From Patescibacteria group bacterium (GTDB taxonomy: Bacteria; Patescibacteriota; WWE3; 2-01-FULL-39-13): 18,261 nt of DNA. Where the stretch lies: positions 1 through 18,261 of the forward strand of contig JAUPVU010000101.1 of assembly GCA_030916925.1 (NCBI GenBank), in the 5' to 3' direction. The first letter of the stretch is position 1; each line of letters opens with the position of its first letter. The notes beneath the pieces are model-generated. The model saw nothing but the letters and a program-made list of their open reading frames with translations, searched no databases and was not told the origin of the DNA. The translations under genes were made by a program, and so were the position numbers. Shown here piece by piece: positions 7,092 to 14,033 of the stretch.

Positions 7092-8177
7092 ATGGAAATT
7101 GGAGTACACGATTATTGCCCTAGTTGTAAAGCCCTTAAAAAGTCTGGGTTCTGCCATAATTGTGGGTATTTAGATAAACGAGACGGTCTTGAGGATACTC
7201 CTAAAACACAGGTTAAATCAATTTTTGAGCAAATGGTTGCTTCTAATGTTGATTTAATTACCAATAAAGCCGAAGACAATCATTTCTCTTCGCGCAAGAA
7301 AATAAAAATACTAATACCGATTTTCTTGTTTTTATTATTTTCTGCAACGGCAGCCCTAGGTGCATACTACTTTTTCTTCATGGGTCGTTCATATATGACT
7401 CCGGTTAAGGACGATATAAAGAAGCCCTCTCTTAATTCTGCCTTAAATACTGAGGACTTAAATCTAGTACAAATTGTGGGTGATGAAAGAAGTATTGATT
7501 TAGAAATGGATTTAAAAGAAGGTAATTTTGAAACAGTAGCCTACGCCAATTTTGCAGGAGCTGATATAAATGTGCTCGCAGAGCTTTTTGACTTTAGGCA
7601 TTTCCTTAAAAATATTTTAGGGCATGACAAAATGTTAGAAGAAATAAAGAAGGACTTTGATATTTCAGATGATGATTTTGATGTTTACTTCGATAAGGAG
7701 TTCGCTTTTCTTTTTCCTGATAATAATTTTGATAGGTGGGGAATTGTACTTAAGTATAAAGATGAGCAATTTGTTAATGGTAAGCTCGCGACTTTCAATA
7801 AATATAAAGAAGATCCTAAGAATAAATATTCTGCATACACAATTATTACTGCTTCAATGGATGATTCTAAATTCTTAATTATATCTAACTCCAAAGTTTT
7901 TTCAGACCAGATGAAAGAATTTTCAGAAGGAAATATTCAAAATCTGAAATCCGATGCAATTTATTCAAAGAGTATTACCGATCTTCCAAAATTGGGGATT
8001 GCGTCTATTTATAAAAAACCCGGTTCGACTTCTTGGGATTATATTTCTGATTGGGCGGGAGCTAGATATGATAACTATGTTGGGATAAATCAAGTCCTAG
8101 ATTCTATGCAAAGCCGCGCCATTACCATCCAGAGCAAAGAAGGGAAAACTCGCTTCGTAACATCTATCGATGAGTAG
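7092..8177 (+). CDS. Zinc-ribbon single-span membrane protein, function unknown
   Basis: A 361-aa protein with three parts. An N-terminal zinc ribbon carries two CxxC knuckles (C9/C12 and C21/C24, spaced as CPSC...CHNC). A cytoplasmic linker (25-70) leads to one hydrophobic span (about 72-96). The rest is a roughly 265-residue domain predicted to be outside the cell. That domain has alternating strands and helices (for example FETVAYANFAG, DEQFVNGKLATF, ITASMDDSKFLIISNS), which recalls secreted DUF3352-like proteins, but the match is not certain. The knuckles would sit on the cytoplasmic side. It is read from its own predicted promoter and followed at once by an intrinsic terminator, so it is probably a single-gene unit. 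Confidence 0.85.
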   Translation: MEIGVHDYCPSCKALKKSGFCHNCGYLDKRDGLEDTPKTQVKSIFEQMVASNVDLITNKAEDNHFSSRKKIKILIPIFLFLLFSATAALGAYYFFFMGRSYMTPVKDDIKKPSLNSALNTEDLNLVQIVGDERSIDLEMDLKEGNFETVAYANFAGADINVLAELFDFRHFLKNILGHDKMLEEIKKDFDISDDDFDVYFDKEFAFLFPDNNFDRWGIVLKYKDEQFVNGKLATFNKYKEDPKNKYSAYTIITASMDDSKFLIISNSKVFSDQMKEFSEGNIQNLKSDAIYSKSITDLPKLGIASIYKKPGSTSWDYISDWAGARYDNYVGINQVLDSMQSRAITIQSKEGKTRFVTSIDE

Positions 8178-8197
8178 AAAATTGAGCGGCAATTTTT
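8178..8197 (+). terminator. Intrinsic terminator after the zinc-ribbon gene
   Basis: It starts on the base after the TAG stop: AAAATTG, loop AGCGG, CAATTTT plus T. The 7-bp stem merges into its own T-run, typical of an AT-rich rho-independent terminator. Confidence 0.7.
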
Positions 8198-8239
8198 CTT
8201 CGTCCTTTTGATTTCCTTATACTACTAGACATTTCTTCG

Positions 8240-8248
8240 TGTTAAAAT
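8240..8248 (+). promoter_or_regulatory. Extended -10 promoter for the tRNA gene
   Basis: TGTTAAAAT (TGn plus TAAAAT). The same 9-mer is present at 9221-9229. No good -35 is seen 16-18 bases upstream, which is common with extended -10 promoters. The start would be near 8255, giving a 60-base leader to be processed off the tRNA. The sequence GGTATACC (8277-8284) lies in this leader. Confidence 0.45.
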
Positions 8249-8315
8249 ATTCGTGCTTGGTCTAAGTTGAGCTAAAGGTATACCTTCAAGCAAATCACTC
8301 TATCAATCCTTCAAC

Positions 8316-8392
8316 GGGCGGATAGCTCAACTGGTTAGAGCATCAAGCTTATACCTTGGAGGTTCATGGTTCGAGTCCATGTCCGCCCACCA
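8316..8392 (+). tRNA. trnI: tRNA-Ile (anticodon UAU)
   Basis: A full cloverleaf can be folded by hand. Acceptor GGGCGGA/TCCGCCC (8316-8322/8382-8388), D-stem GCTC/GAGC with GG in the loop, anticodon stem TCAAG/CTTGG (8343-8347/8355-8359), T-stem CATGG/CCATG with loop TTCGAGT, A73 and an encoded CCA (8390-8392). The anticodon loop CTTATAC gives UAU at 8350-8352, reading AUA. Features known to help isoleucyl-tRNA synthetase are present: A73, A37, C4-G69 and U12-A23. Most bacteria instead read AUA with a CAU tRNA whose C34 is changed to lysidine by TilS, so the genomically encoded UAU form is unusual. Confidence 0.93.
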
Positions 8393-8399
8393 TGTATAC

Positions 8400-8408
8400 T
8401 GGTATACT
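8400..8408 (+). promoter_or_regulatory. Extended -10 promoter of the ParB-like gene
   Basis: TGGTATACT (TGn plus TATACT), beginning 8 bases after the tRNA CCA. Its end lies 7 bases before the ATG at 8416, predicting a leaderless message. Two GTATAC palindromes (8394-8399 and 8402-8407) overlap it. Confidence 0.5.
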
Positions 8409-8415
8409 CAAATAT

Positions 8416-9006
8416 ATGAGTACTCCTAGTTCCTGCATGTCCATTAACCCAGAATTAATAACACCTTCATACGCAGAGTTCATGCAACAAGAATCTCAGA
8501 GGATATTCGAACAGCTACCAACACCAGAAAGTTGGCCAGATGGAATTCTTGATTTAGTCGGGTATGAGGCAATGATGGAATTATATGATCAGTCAGAAGA
8601 ATTAACATTTTCGCTGTGCCAACGAGCCGCCAAAGATTATCCAGATGAAGCCTGGACCAGAACCTGGAGTTCTCCTTCATCTCATCTTCGACGATTGATG
8701 AGTAGAAATAGCGGAGTTATTCGTTTGGAATCCGTTGAAGTAGCTGCCTTATATACCGGCGGTGCAAGTGGTAGTCAAACAAGGAGGGTTTTCATAGACT
8801 CTTTACTTGAAAACTATAACGCGGAAGAAGTTATGGAAAGGTTACCTCCGATTGTATTATCTTCAGAAAAGTATTTACGCGGGGATCAATGGGTATACTC
8901 AACAATTGATGGTAATACGAGAGCGATGGTTGCAGCTGAAAAGGGGCTCCCTGAAGTGAGAGCTTATATATATTATCCCGCTACTGCGCCAATAACTAAG
9001 GAGTGA
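8416..9006 (+). CDS. ParB/sulfiredoxin-like DGNxR protein, function unknown
   Basis: A 196-aa soluble protein from this start. The C-terminal part (about 144-190) reads PPIVLSSEKYLRGDQWVYSTI, then DGNTR (165-169), then AMVAAEKGLPEVRAYIYY. This is the D-G-N-x-R pattern of the ParB/sulfiredoxin superfamily, where it binds nucleotide or phosphate in CTPases and nucleases. The N-terminal 140 residues are mostly helical and unfamiliar, so this is not a chromosomal ParB. The frame is open into the tRNA, and an ATG at 8392 shares its A with the tRNA CCA end. The ATG at 8416 is preferred because a promoter ends 7 bases before it. Its last 34 bases overlap, on the opposite strand, the 3' end of an IMPase remnant. 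Confidence 0.68.
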   Translation: MSTPSSCMSINPELITPSYAEFMQQESQRIFEQLPTPESWPDGILDLVGYEAMMELYDQSEELTFSLCQRAAKDYPDEAWTRTWSSPSSHLRRLMSRNSGVIRLESVEVAALYTGGASGSQTRRVFIDSLLENYNAEEVMERLPPIVLSSEKYLRGDQWVYSTIDGNTRAMVAAEKGLPEVRAYIYYPATAPITKE

Positions 9007-9181
9007 AGCTTCCCATTTGTCGCGCAGAAATTGTTGACTTGTGAAGCTGAATGTTCGAAATCTGTTCCGTTTTTCCAATTTGTAAATTTACCACCGGCTT
9101 CCGTAACATGAAGCATTCCAGTTATATCCCAAAAAGATTGGTTTATTTGAATTCCAACAGCTACCCTTCCTACAGCTATCT
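8973..9181 (-). pseudogene. 5'-truncated remnant of an IMPase-family gene
   Basis: Read leftward, this stretch aligns without gaps (offset 4152) to the 3' part of the intact IMPase gene at 13122-13907. From 9005 to 9178 I count about 14 differences in 174 positions, with about 66 identical bases in a row near 9094-9159. The translation keeps GIQINQSFWDITGML and CATNGKLH, differs from the intact protein at one residue over about 50 (N for D), and ends at its own stop (8973-8975) after a different tail (SLVIGAVAG). An in-frame TAG lies at its upstream edge (revcomp near 9184-9186). The catalytic DPLDGT region is missing, so it cannot be functional. Confidence 0.9.
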
Positions 9182-9220
9182 ATTTAGCAAGTTAGTAATG
9201 AAATCTAGCTATTTCATCAA

Positions 9221-9229
9221 TGTTAAAAT
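9221..9229 (+). promoter_or_regulatory. Extended -10 promoter of the histidine phosphatase gene
   Basis: TGTTAAAAT, identical to the element before the tRNA (8240-8248), ends 6 bases before the ATG at 9236, again predicting a leaderless mRNA. No convincing -35 is seen. Confidence 0.5.
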
Positions 9230-9235
9230 GACTCT

Positions 9236-9694
9236 ATGAAAATATACTTCGTAAGACATGGTGAAAGTTTGGATTCAGCAAATGGATTATTCCAGCGCAG
9301 TGATTCGGGTTTAAGTGAAATAGGTATTCAACAAGCCCATATAATTGCTGATGAACTTAAAAACGTAAAATTTAAGATCATATATACTAGTACTTTAACT
9401 AGAGCCATGGAAACAGCAGATATTATTAATAAAAAGTTAATGACAAAAGTAGAAGTATTACAAGATTTAGCAGAAGAAAAAAGGCCTACAATAATAGAAG
9501 GAAAGTTAAAATCTTTAGATGAGAATCAAAAAGTCATAAAGGAAATAGAAACAAATTATAACGATTTAGGGTGGAGACATTCTGACGAAGATACGTTTGA
9601 AATTGTGAAAGATCGAGCTAGGAGATTGGCTAATCATGTTTCGAATTTAAAAGATGACACTTACTTGTTGGTATCCGATTATATTTCCATGTGA
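9236..9694 (+). CDS. Histidine phosphatase (phosphoglycerate mutase-like), truncated
   Basis: The 152-aa product starts as a normal histidine phosphatase: RHGES with the phospho-accepting His (R7-H8-G9), a LSEIG turn (26-30), T-x-L-x-RAMET (53-60), and an acidic loop DLAEEKRPTIIEG (81-93). Members of this family need a second histidine near the C-terminus in a V-[ST]-H-G motif. Here the frame reads LLVSDYISM and stops at TGA. In the next frame, CAT at 9688-9690 begins HVIFQILIPYCIF and runs to TAA at 9739-9741, two bases before the next start codon. That looks like the lost second-His region, displaced by a frameshift. The protein as read is probably inactive. It is the first gene of the accessory cassette. 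Confidence 0.75.
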   Translation: MKIYFVRHGESLDSANGLFQRSDSGLSEIGIQQAHIIADELKNVKFKIIYTSTLTRAMETADIINKKLMTKVEVLQDLAEEKRPTIIEGKLKSLDENQKVIKEIETNYNDLGWRHSDEDTFEIVKDRARRLANHVSNLKDDTYLLVSDYISM

Positions 9695-9743
9695 TCTTTC
9701 AGATTTTAATTCCATATTGTATTTTTTATAACTCTATGTAACT

Positions 9744-10124
9744 ATGTTATATAGAATGAAAGTCGAAAAAGAAAAGATTTATAAAATCAGTTATCCCGAG
9801 CAGGGACTCCTACAATTATTAATAATGAAATTTATCTACGAAAAACCGAGCTACGGTTATGATCTGATTAAGAAAATTGGTGAGATTAGTAATAACTCTA
9901 TGATAATTAAGTCGGGTACTATGTACACAACATTAAGGAGAATGGAAAAAAGTGGATTTATCAAATCCGTGTGGAAGAAAAGCGAGGCAGGTCCTTCAAA
10001 AAGATTATATGAGTTAACGCCTATAGGAAAAGAGTTCTTAAAAAATATGCTTCACAATATTGGTAATAGAATTCCGATTGTACAAGAATTACTTAAATTT
10101 TATAAAAAAGAATTAAATGGATAA
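9744..10124 (+). CDS. PadR-family transcriptional regulator
   Basis: At 126 aa, this is a winged-helix repressor of the PadR type. The hallmarks are a first helix (PEQGLLQLLIMKFIYEKPSYGYDLIKKI, about 20-46), the recognition region SGTMYTTLRRMEKSGFI (about 57-73), and the wing with its conserved R-Y-L-T core (SKRLYELTPIGKEFL, about 84-98). A short C-terminal helix would dimerise it. The gene overlaps the permease start by 8 bases, so it is translationally coupled to the exporter it presumably controls. PadR proteins usually repress neighbouring efflux genes and release on binding a toxic ligand, which is the expected role here. An ATG at 9756 (residue 5) is an equally good start; neither has a clear Shine-Dalgarno. 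Confidence 0.92.
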   Translation: MLYRMKVEKEKIYKISYPEQGLLQLLIMKFIYEKPSYGYDLIKKIGEISNNSMIIKSGTMYTTLRRMEKSGFIKSVWKKSEAGPSKRLYELTPIGKEFLKNMLHNIGNRIPIVQELLKFYKKELNG

Positions 10125-11334
10125 ATTGAACACAGCACTTTTTCTCGCTTATAAAGCAATCGTTCGAGGAAATATTGGTACGACAATTCTAACAATATCC
10201 GTAATGGTTCTAGCTTTCGTCAATCTTTTGTTTCTTTCCTCTATTTTATTAGGTTTAGTTAACACTATGAATAGACAAGGTGTAGATAATCTTTATGCAA
10301 ATATAGTAATTGAACCTGATAGTGAAGACAAAATGATTTCAAACGCAAGCCGAGTGATGACAACCGTAAATGGTGTCCCAGGTGTTATAGGTAGTTCCAG
10401 ACACTACAAAATTGGAGGATTTTTTACTTTTGATAGGAACAAAAATAATCAGGAGGTTAAGTCGGGCCAATATTCAGTCATTTCTATCGATCCAAATAAA
10501 GAAAAGAAAATTACGAATATAAATAAGTCGATAGTTTATGGAAATTATCTTGAAGAAAATGACCGGAATAAGATAGTAATTGGAAAAGATCTTGCGGGAG
10601 GTAAATCTGGTTCATTTGAAAAAGATTCTTTGGGCGGTATTAACGTTGGAGAGGAGGTAACAGTTTCTTTTGAAAATGGGGTGACTAGGGTATACGAAGT
10701 TAAAGGGATTTTTAATTCTAAATTTGTTCAGTCAGATAAAGCTGCGTTTATTACAAACGATGAAATGGAGTCCATCTTAGGGATTGCAAACGCTGCTCAT
10801 GAAATAATTGTAAAAACAGAGGATGGAGTTGCTGAAAGCTACTACCTTGAAAAGTTCAGCTCTATGGGTATTAAAGAAGATATTTATCCTTGGACAGATT
10901 ATATGGGAATGACGGAAAGCTTCTCAAAAAGCTTTACTTTAATTAGGACTCTTTTATCAGCAATCGCTCTACTTGTAGCAGGTATTACAATCTATATTGT
11001 TATATATATAAATGTACTTAATAATAAGAAACAGATTGGAATTTTGCGCGCAATAGGAATAGATAAAAAAATAATAATTATCTCGTATACTGTTCAGGCT
11101 TTATTCTATGCAATATCCGGAATTGTTATTGGATTGGTGGCGCTTAACCTAATATTAGTTCCCTATTTTCAAGTACATCCTTTGGAATTTCCGGTGGGGG
11201 ATGTGCACTTAGAGATAGTACAAACCGAACTTGTTTTAAGTGCTGTAAGTTTGACTATCGCGGGATTCATATCAGGATTTTTACCCACAAGACAAATTAC
11301 AAATAAAACAATTTTGGATTCAATTTGGGGCTAA
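10117..11334 (+). CDS. ABC transporter permease, FtsX/MacB type
   Basis: At 405 aa it has the layout of a MacB-like permease: one N-terminal span (about 20-45), a large extracytoplasmic domain (about 50-270), then three C-terminal spans (about 275-300, 317-350, 368-390). The ERAIGI-type coupling segment is visible as KKQIGILRAIGIDKK (304-318), which contacts the ATPase. Such permeases work by mechanotransmission: they drive an outside domain, together with a membrane-fusion protein, rather than forming a channel. The ATPase begins 3 bases downstream and a fusion protein follows, so this is a complete three-part exporter. The substrate is unknown; peptides, lipids or drugs are typical. Confidence 0.93.
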   Translation: MDKLNTALFLAYKAIVRGNIGTTILTISVMVLAFVNLLFLSSILLGLVNTMNRQGVDNLYANIVIEPDSEDKMISNASRVMTTVNGVPGVIGSSRHYKIGGFFTFDRNKNNQEVKSGQYSVISIDPNKEKKITNINKSIVYGNYLEENDRNKIVIGKDLAGGKSGSFEKDSLGGINVGEEVTVSFENGVTRVYEVKGIFNSKFVQSDKAAFITNDEMESILGIANAAHEIIVKTEDGVAESYYLEKFSSMGIKEDIYPWTDYMGMTESFSKSFTLIRTLLSAIALLVAGITIYIVIYINVLNNKKQIGILRAIGIDKKIIIISYTVQALFYAISGIVIGLVALNLILVPYFQVHPLEFPVGDVHLEIVQTELVLSAVSLTIAGFISGFLPTRQITNKTILDSIWG

Positions 11335-11337
11335 TTT

Positions 11338-12024
11338 ATGTCAATAATAAAAATAGATAATTTAAAAAGAACATATGGGACAAAGGTTCTTACTTATGCC
11401 CTAAAAGGGGTTACTTTTGAGGTTTCTGGCGGCGACTTCCTTATCATTATGGGTAAAAGCGGCTCCGGAAAATCAACTTTATTGCATCAGTTGGGACTTT
11501 TGGATACTCCAACTTCGGGTGAGATTTTCATCAAAAATGAAAATACTAAAGACCTTAGCGAAAAAAAGAAAACTATTTTTAGACTAGAAAAGCTCGGGTA
11601 TATTTTTCAGGAGTATGCGATATTGCCTGAATTGACGGCTTTAGAGAATGTTTACCTACCTTTAATGGTCAGTTCAAATAATGGCAAAAAAGATTTTAAA
11701 AAGACCGCCATGGAAATGCTTAAACTTGTGGGTTTGGAACACCGTTTCGATCACTATTCTAATGAGCTTTCGGGAGGTGAGCAGCAAAGAGTAGCAATTG
11801 CAAGGGCTTTAGTAAACAATCCCGAGGTTTTATTTGCGGATGAGCCTTGTGCCAATCTTGATACACAAGCGTCAAAGAATATACTCGATTTGTTGAAAGG
11901 TTTGAATAAAAAACTGGGACAAACCATAATAATGGTGAGCCATGAACCTGAAGATAAAAAATATGCGGACCGAATTTTATGGTTGGAAGACGGTCTTATA
12001 GTTAAAGATGAGAGAGTTAAGTAA
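11338..12024 (+). CDS. ABC transporter ATP-binding protein, MacB/LolD type
   Basis: A 228-aa ATPase with every motif in place: Walker A GKSGSGKST (39-47), Q-loop Q91, signature LSGGEQQR (144-151), Walker B VLFADEP (164-170), D-loop NLD (173-175) and switch H202 in VSHE. The sequence around ALKGVTFEVSGGDFLIIMG and the FQEYAILPELTALENVYLPL segment are typical of the MacB/LolD subfamily that pairs with FtsX-type permeases. It is 3 bases from the permease stop and 20 bases from the next start, so all are one transcript. It powers the exporter from the cytoplasmic side. Confidence 0.96.
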   Translation: MSIIKIDNLKRTYGTKVLTYALKGVTFEVSGGDFLIIMGKSGSGKSTLLHQLGLLDTPTSGEIFIKNENTKDLSEKKKTIFRLEKLGYIFQEYAILPELTALENVYLPLMVSSNNGKKDFKKTAMEMLKLVGLEHRFDHYSNELSGGEQQRVAIARALVNNPEVLFADEPCANLDTQASKNILDLLKGLNKKLGQTIIMVSHEPEDKKYADRILWLEDGLIVKDERVK

Positions 12025-12044
12025 TAAATTTATATGGATAAAAG

Positions 12045-13052
12045 ATGAAATTAATAAGTAAAAAAACATTAATATTTTTAGTAGTTATTGTAATAGTTGT
12101 CTTTGTGTATTCTCGTTTTAAAGAAGATATTCCAGCAGAATATTACACAGTTCAAAGACAAGATATGGAGTTGATAGTAGAGACAAGTGGTTATGTTGAA
12201 TCAAGTGATAAAGCGGATCTATATTTTGAAGTAGCAGAAAAAGTAACTGACGTGATGGTTACTGAGGGAGAAGTAGTTAAGAAAGGCGACATTTTAGCAA
12301 CAGTGAAAGTAGAATCATTGGCTCAAAGTTCTCAGGTTGCTAGAGATAATAGAGATATTGCAAAATTCGAAAAGGATTTATTTGAGGAAAAATACGCCAG
12401 TAATATGGATGCTGTCGGGGGAGAGAAGGAGTATTCCCGCCAGGTAAGAATTTATGACGAAAATATAAGTAAATCAACCGCACAGTATAATCAATCTCTA
12501 ATAAATAGCCGTAAGGCATCTCTTACGGCCCCTTTTGATGGGACAATCAGCAAGGTTTACGTAAACATAGGGGATCTTTCCTCGACAAATCGTCCGGCTA
12601 TTGAAATGCAGGACGTTTCAAATCAGGTTCTTTATACGAATATCTCTGAAGTGGATATTGCCTTCATAGATATTAGCGATGAAGTAGAGATAATATTTGA
12701 TGCTTTTCCAGATAAAGTATTTGCCGGAGTTGTTTACTCAATTAATCCAGCCGGTGATACTGTTCAAGGAGTCTCGTATTACAAAGCAGAGATAAAGGCA
12801 GATAACCTGCCAGAAAAACTTCGGGTTGGGATGAATGCTGATATGAATATATTAGCTGATAAAAGAGTAAATGTTTTATACTTACCTCTTTACTTAATGG
12901 ACAATGTAACCGCAGATTCTGCAGTAGTAAAATTGAATGGTAATAATGGAATTCTATCGACTGAATTAAAAATAGGGCTGAATAATTATAAAGGAGTTGA
13001 GATTATTTCAGGTCTCAATGAAGGTGATACAGTAGTTTATAACAAGGATTAA
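12045..13052 (+). CDS. Membrane-fusion (HlyD/MacA-type) adaptor protein
   Basis: A 335-aa adaptor anchored by one N-terminal span (about 6-23). The lipoyl-like half-motifs are ELIVETSGYVESSDKADLYF...VTEGEVVKKGDILATV (about 42-88) and SLTAPFDGTISKVYVNIGDL (about 158-177). They are separated by a short helical hairpin (about 95-150) and followed by a beta-barrel and a proximal domain (VGMNADMNI, about 263-271). It would join the permease and extend the export path across the envelope; in an organism without an outer membrane it may deliver substrate into or through the wall. It closes the PadR-permease-ATPase-adaptor cassette and is convergent with the IMPase gene. Confidence 0.93.
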   Translation: MKLISKKTLIFLVVIVIVVFVYSRFKEDIPAEYYTVQRQDMELIVETSGYVESSDKADLYFEVAEKVTDVMVTEGEVVKKGDILATVKVESLAQSSQVARDNRDIAKFEKDLFEEKYASNMDAVGGEKEYSRQVRIYDENISKSTAQYNQSLINSRKASLTAPFDGTISKVYVNIGDLSSTNRPAIEMQDVSNQVLYTNISEVDIAFIDISDEVEIIFDAFPDKVFAGVVYSINPAGDTVQGVSYYKAEIKADNLPEKLRVGMNADMNILADKRVNVLYLPLYLMDNVTADSAVVKLNGNNGILSTELKIGLNNYKGVEIISGLNEGDTVVYNKD

Positions 13053-13121
13053 ACCTTATAATCGTGTAATCGGATATTTACCATTTAATTTTTCTTTCAG
13101 TTCGGCCATCCAGGTGGGGAG

Positions 13122-13907
13122 TTATTTTTCCGCGAGTGAATCCATGACTAAAGCATGAAGCTTCCCATTTGTTGCACAGAAATTGTTTACTTGCGAAGCT
13201 GAATGTTCGAAATCTGTTCCATCTTTCCAATTAGTAAATTTTCCTCCGGCTTCCGTAACATGAAGCATTCCAGTTATATCCCAAAAAGATTGGTTTATTT
13301 GAATTCCAACATCAACTCTTCCTGCTGCTAAATTTGCTAAGGCTAATGCGGTTGAACCGGTACTCCAGATGGTACGAAATCCTGATCTAAATTGAATTGA
13401 TTTAGGGTCGTTAAAATTTCGAAGATAATTATATCCAAAAAAGAAGCACGCATTTTTCAAATCAGAAGTATCTGATACATAAATTCTTTCTCCATTAAGA
13501 TAAGCGCCTTTGCCTTTTTCGGAATAAAATAATTCATCTGCGACGGGACAGTATGTAATAGCCAAAACGACTTCTTTATTTTTTATATAAGCCACGTTAA
13601 CGGACCAGTCGGATAATCCTTTTTGATAATAGCTAGTGCCATCGAGTGGATCCACTGTCCAAAAATCTCCTTCAACTTCGGTCGGAGATTCTTCGGCTAA
13701 TATAAAGGAACCTGGGAAATTTTTTAAAATTTCTTCTTTGATAAGTTCCTCCATTTCTATATCTTGCTCAGTTACGATTTCATAGAAAGTCGTTTTTTCA
13801 ATTACGTTTATTGGATGGCTTCTAAAATGTTGTAATCCGATTTTTCCTGCGTCAATTATTTTCTGTTTTATCTTCTCAACCTTTATATTCCAATTATCGG
13901 CTTCCAT
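13122..13907 (-). CDS. Inositol monophosphatase-family protein
   Basis: A complete 261-aa member of the Mg2+-dependent IMPase / fructose-1,6-bisphosphatase / CysQ superfamily. Metal and catalytic residues are visible: E72-E73 in ILAEESP, DPLDGT (86-91) and WDITG (209-213). Substrates could be inositol phosphates, NADP, fructose bisphosphate or PAP, and the sequence does not decide. Residues 30-60 (VIEKTTFYEIVTEQDIEMEELI) fit the N-terminal helices. The start is supported by TGCTATAAT ending 7 bases upstream. A 209-base 3' segment has a near-copy at 8973-9181. After the TAA stop the frame stays open for 21 more codons (13059-13121) with protein-like content, LPTWMAELKEKLNGKYPITRL. Confidence 0.95.
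   Translation of the reverse strand: MEADNWNIKVEKIKQKIIDAGKIGLQHFRSHPINVIEKTTFYEIVTEQDIEMEELIKEEILKNFPGSFILAEESPTEVEGDFWTVDPLDGTSYYQKGLSDWSVNVAYIKNKEVVLAITYCPVADELFYSEKGKGAYLNGERIYVSDTSDLKNACFFFGYNYLRNFNDPKSIQFRSGFRTIWSTGSTALALANLAAGRVDVGIQINQSFWDITGMLHVTEAGGKFTNWKDGTDFEHSASQVNNFCATNGKLHALVMDSLAEK
13125..13333 (-). repeat. Direct-repeat partner of the IMPase remnant
   Basis: This 3' segment of the intact IMPase gene is the ungapped partner of 8973-9181 and lies in the same orientation. The two copies bracket the histidine phosphatase-PadR-ABC cassette. Differences are concentrated in third codon positions and in the last dozen residues. Confidence 0.88.
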
Positions 13908-13914
13908 GATACGG

Positions 13915-13923
13915 ATTATAGCA
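13915..13923 (-). promoter_or_regulatory. Extended -10 promoter of the IMPase gene
   Basis: On the minus strand TGCTATAAT is a perfect -10 with a TGn extension. It ends 7 bases before the ATG at 13907, so the message would be leaderless. Confidence 0.6.
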
Positions 13924-13953
13924 TTACTCGCTAGGCTACTCTTATAAACATTC

Positions 13954-13963
13954 GGAATATTCC
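13954..13963. repeat. Palindrome in the divergent IMPase / acidic-protein region
   Basis: GGAATATTCC, a perfect 10-bp palindrome, lies between the two divergent promoters. It may be an operator for either gene, or chance in AT-rich DNA. Confidence 0.3.
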
Positions 13964-13999
13964 AACAATAAATAATATTTTGAGTACCCTAAAACAAAT

Positions 14000-14027
14000 T
14001 TGACATCGAAATCCGTTCATATAGTAT
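14000..14027 (+). promoter_or_regulatory. Promoter of the acidic secreted protein gene
   Basis: A consensus TTGACA (14000-14005), a 16-base spacer and TAGTAT (14022-14027). The -10 ends 6 bases before the ATG at 14034, so the transcription start should fall on or next to the start codon. Confidence 0.6.
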
Positions 14028-14033
14028 AAAAAC

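Noticed and set aside
8356..8415. Longer ParB-like protein starting in the tRNA
   Set aside because: This would read through the tRNA 3' half. The ATG at 8392 also shares its A with the tRNA CCA end, and a promoter lies between it and the ATG at 8416.
9051..9239. 62-aa plus-strand frame
   Set aside because: It is the antisense of the IMPase remnant; the conserved coding sense is on the minus strand.
9692..9694. UGA recoded as glycine (as in some Patescibacteria)
   Set aside because: Reading through the TGA of the histidine phosphatase gives only five residues before a stop and does not restore the His motif. TGA also ends the ParB-like gene cleanly, and no gene has an internal in-frame TGA.
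8316..13333. tRNA-targeted integrative element with att sites
   Set aside because: No second copy of the tRNA 3' end is seen downstream, and there is no integrase or transposase. The only bracketing repeats are the IMPase segments.
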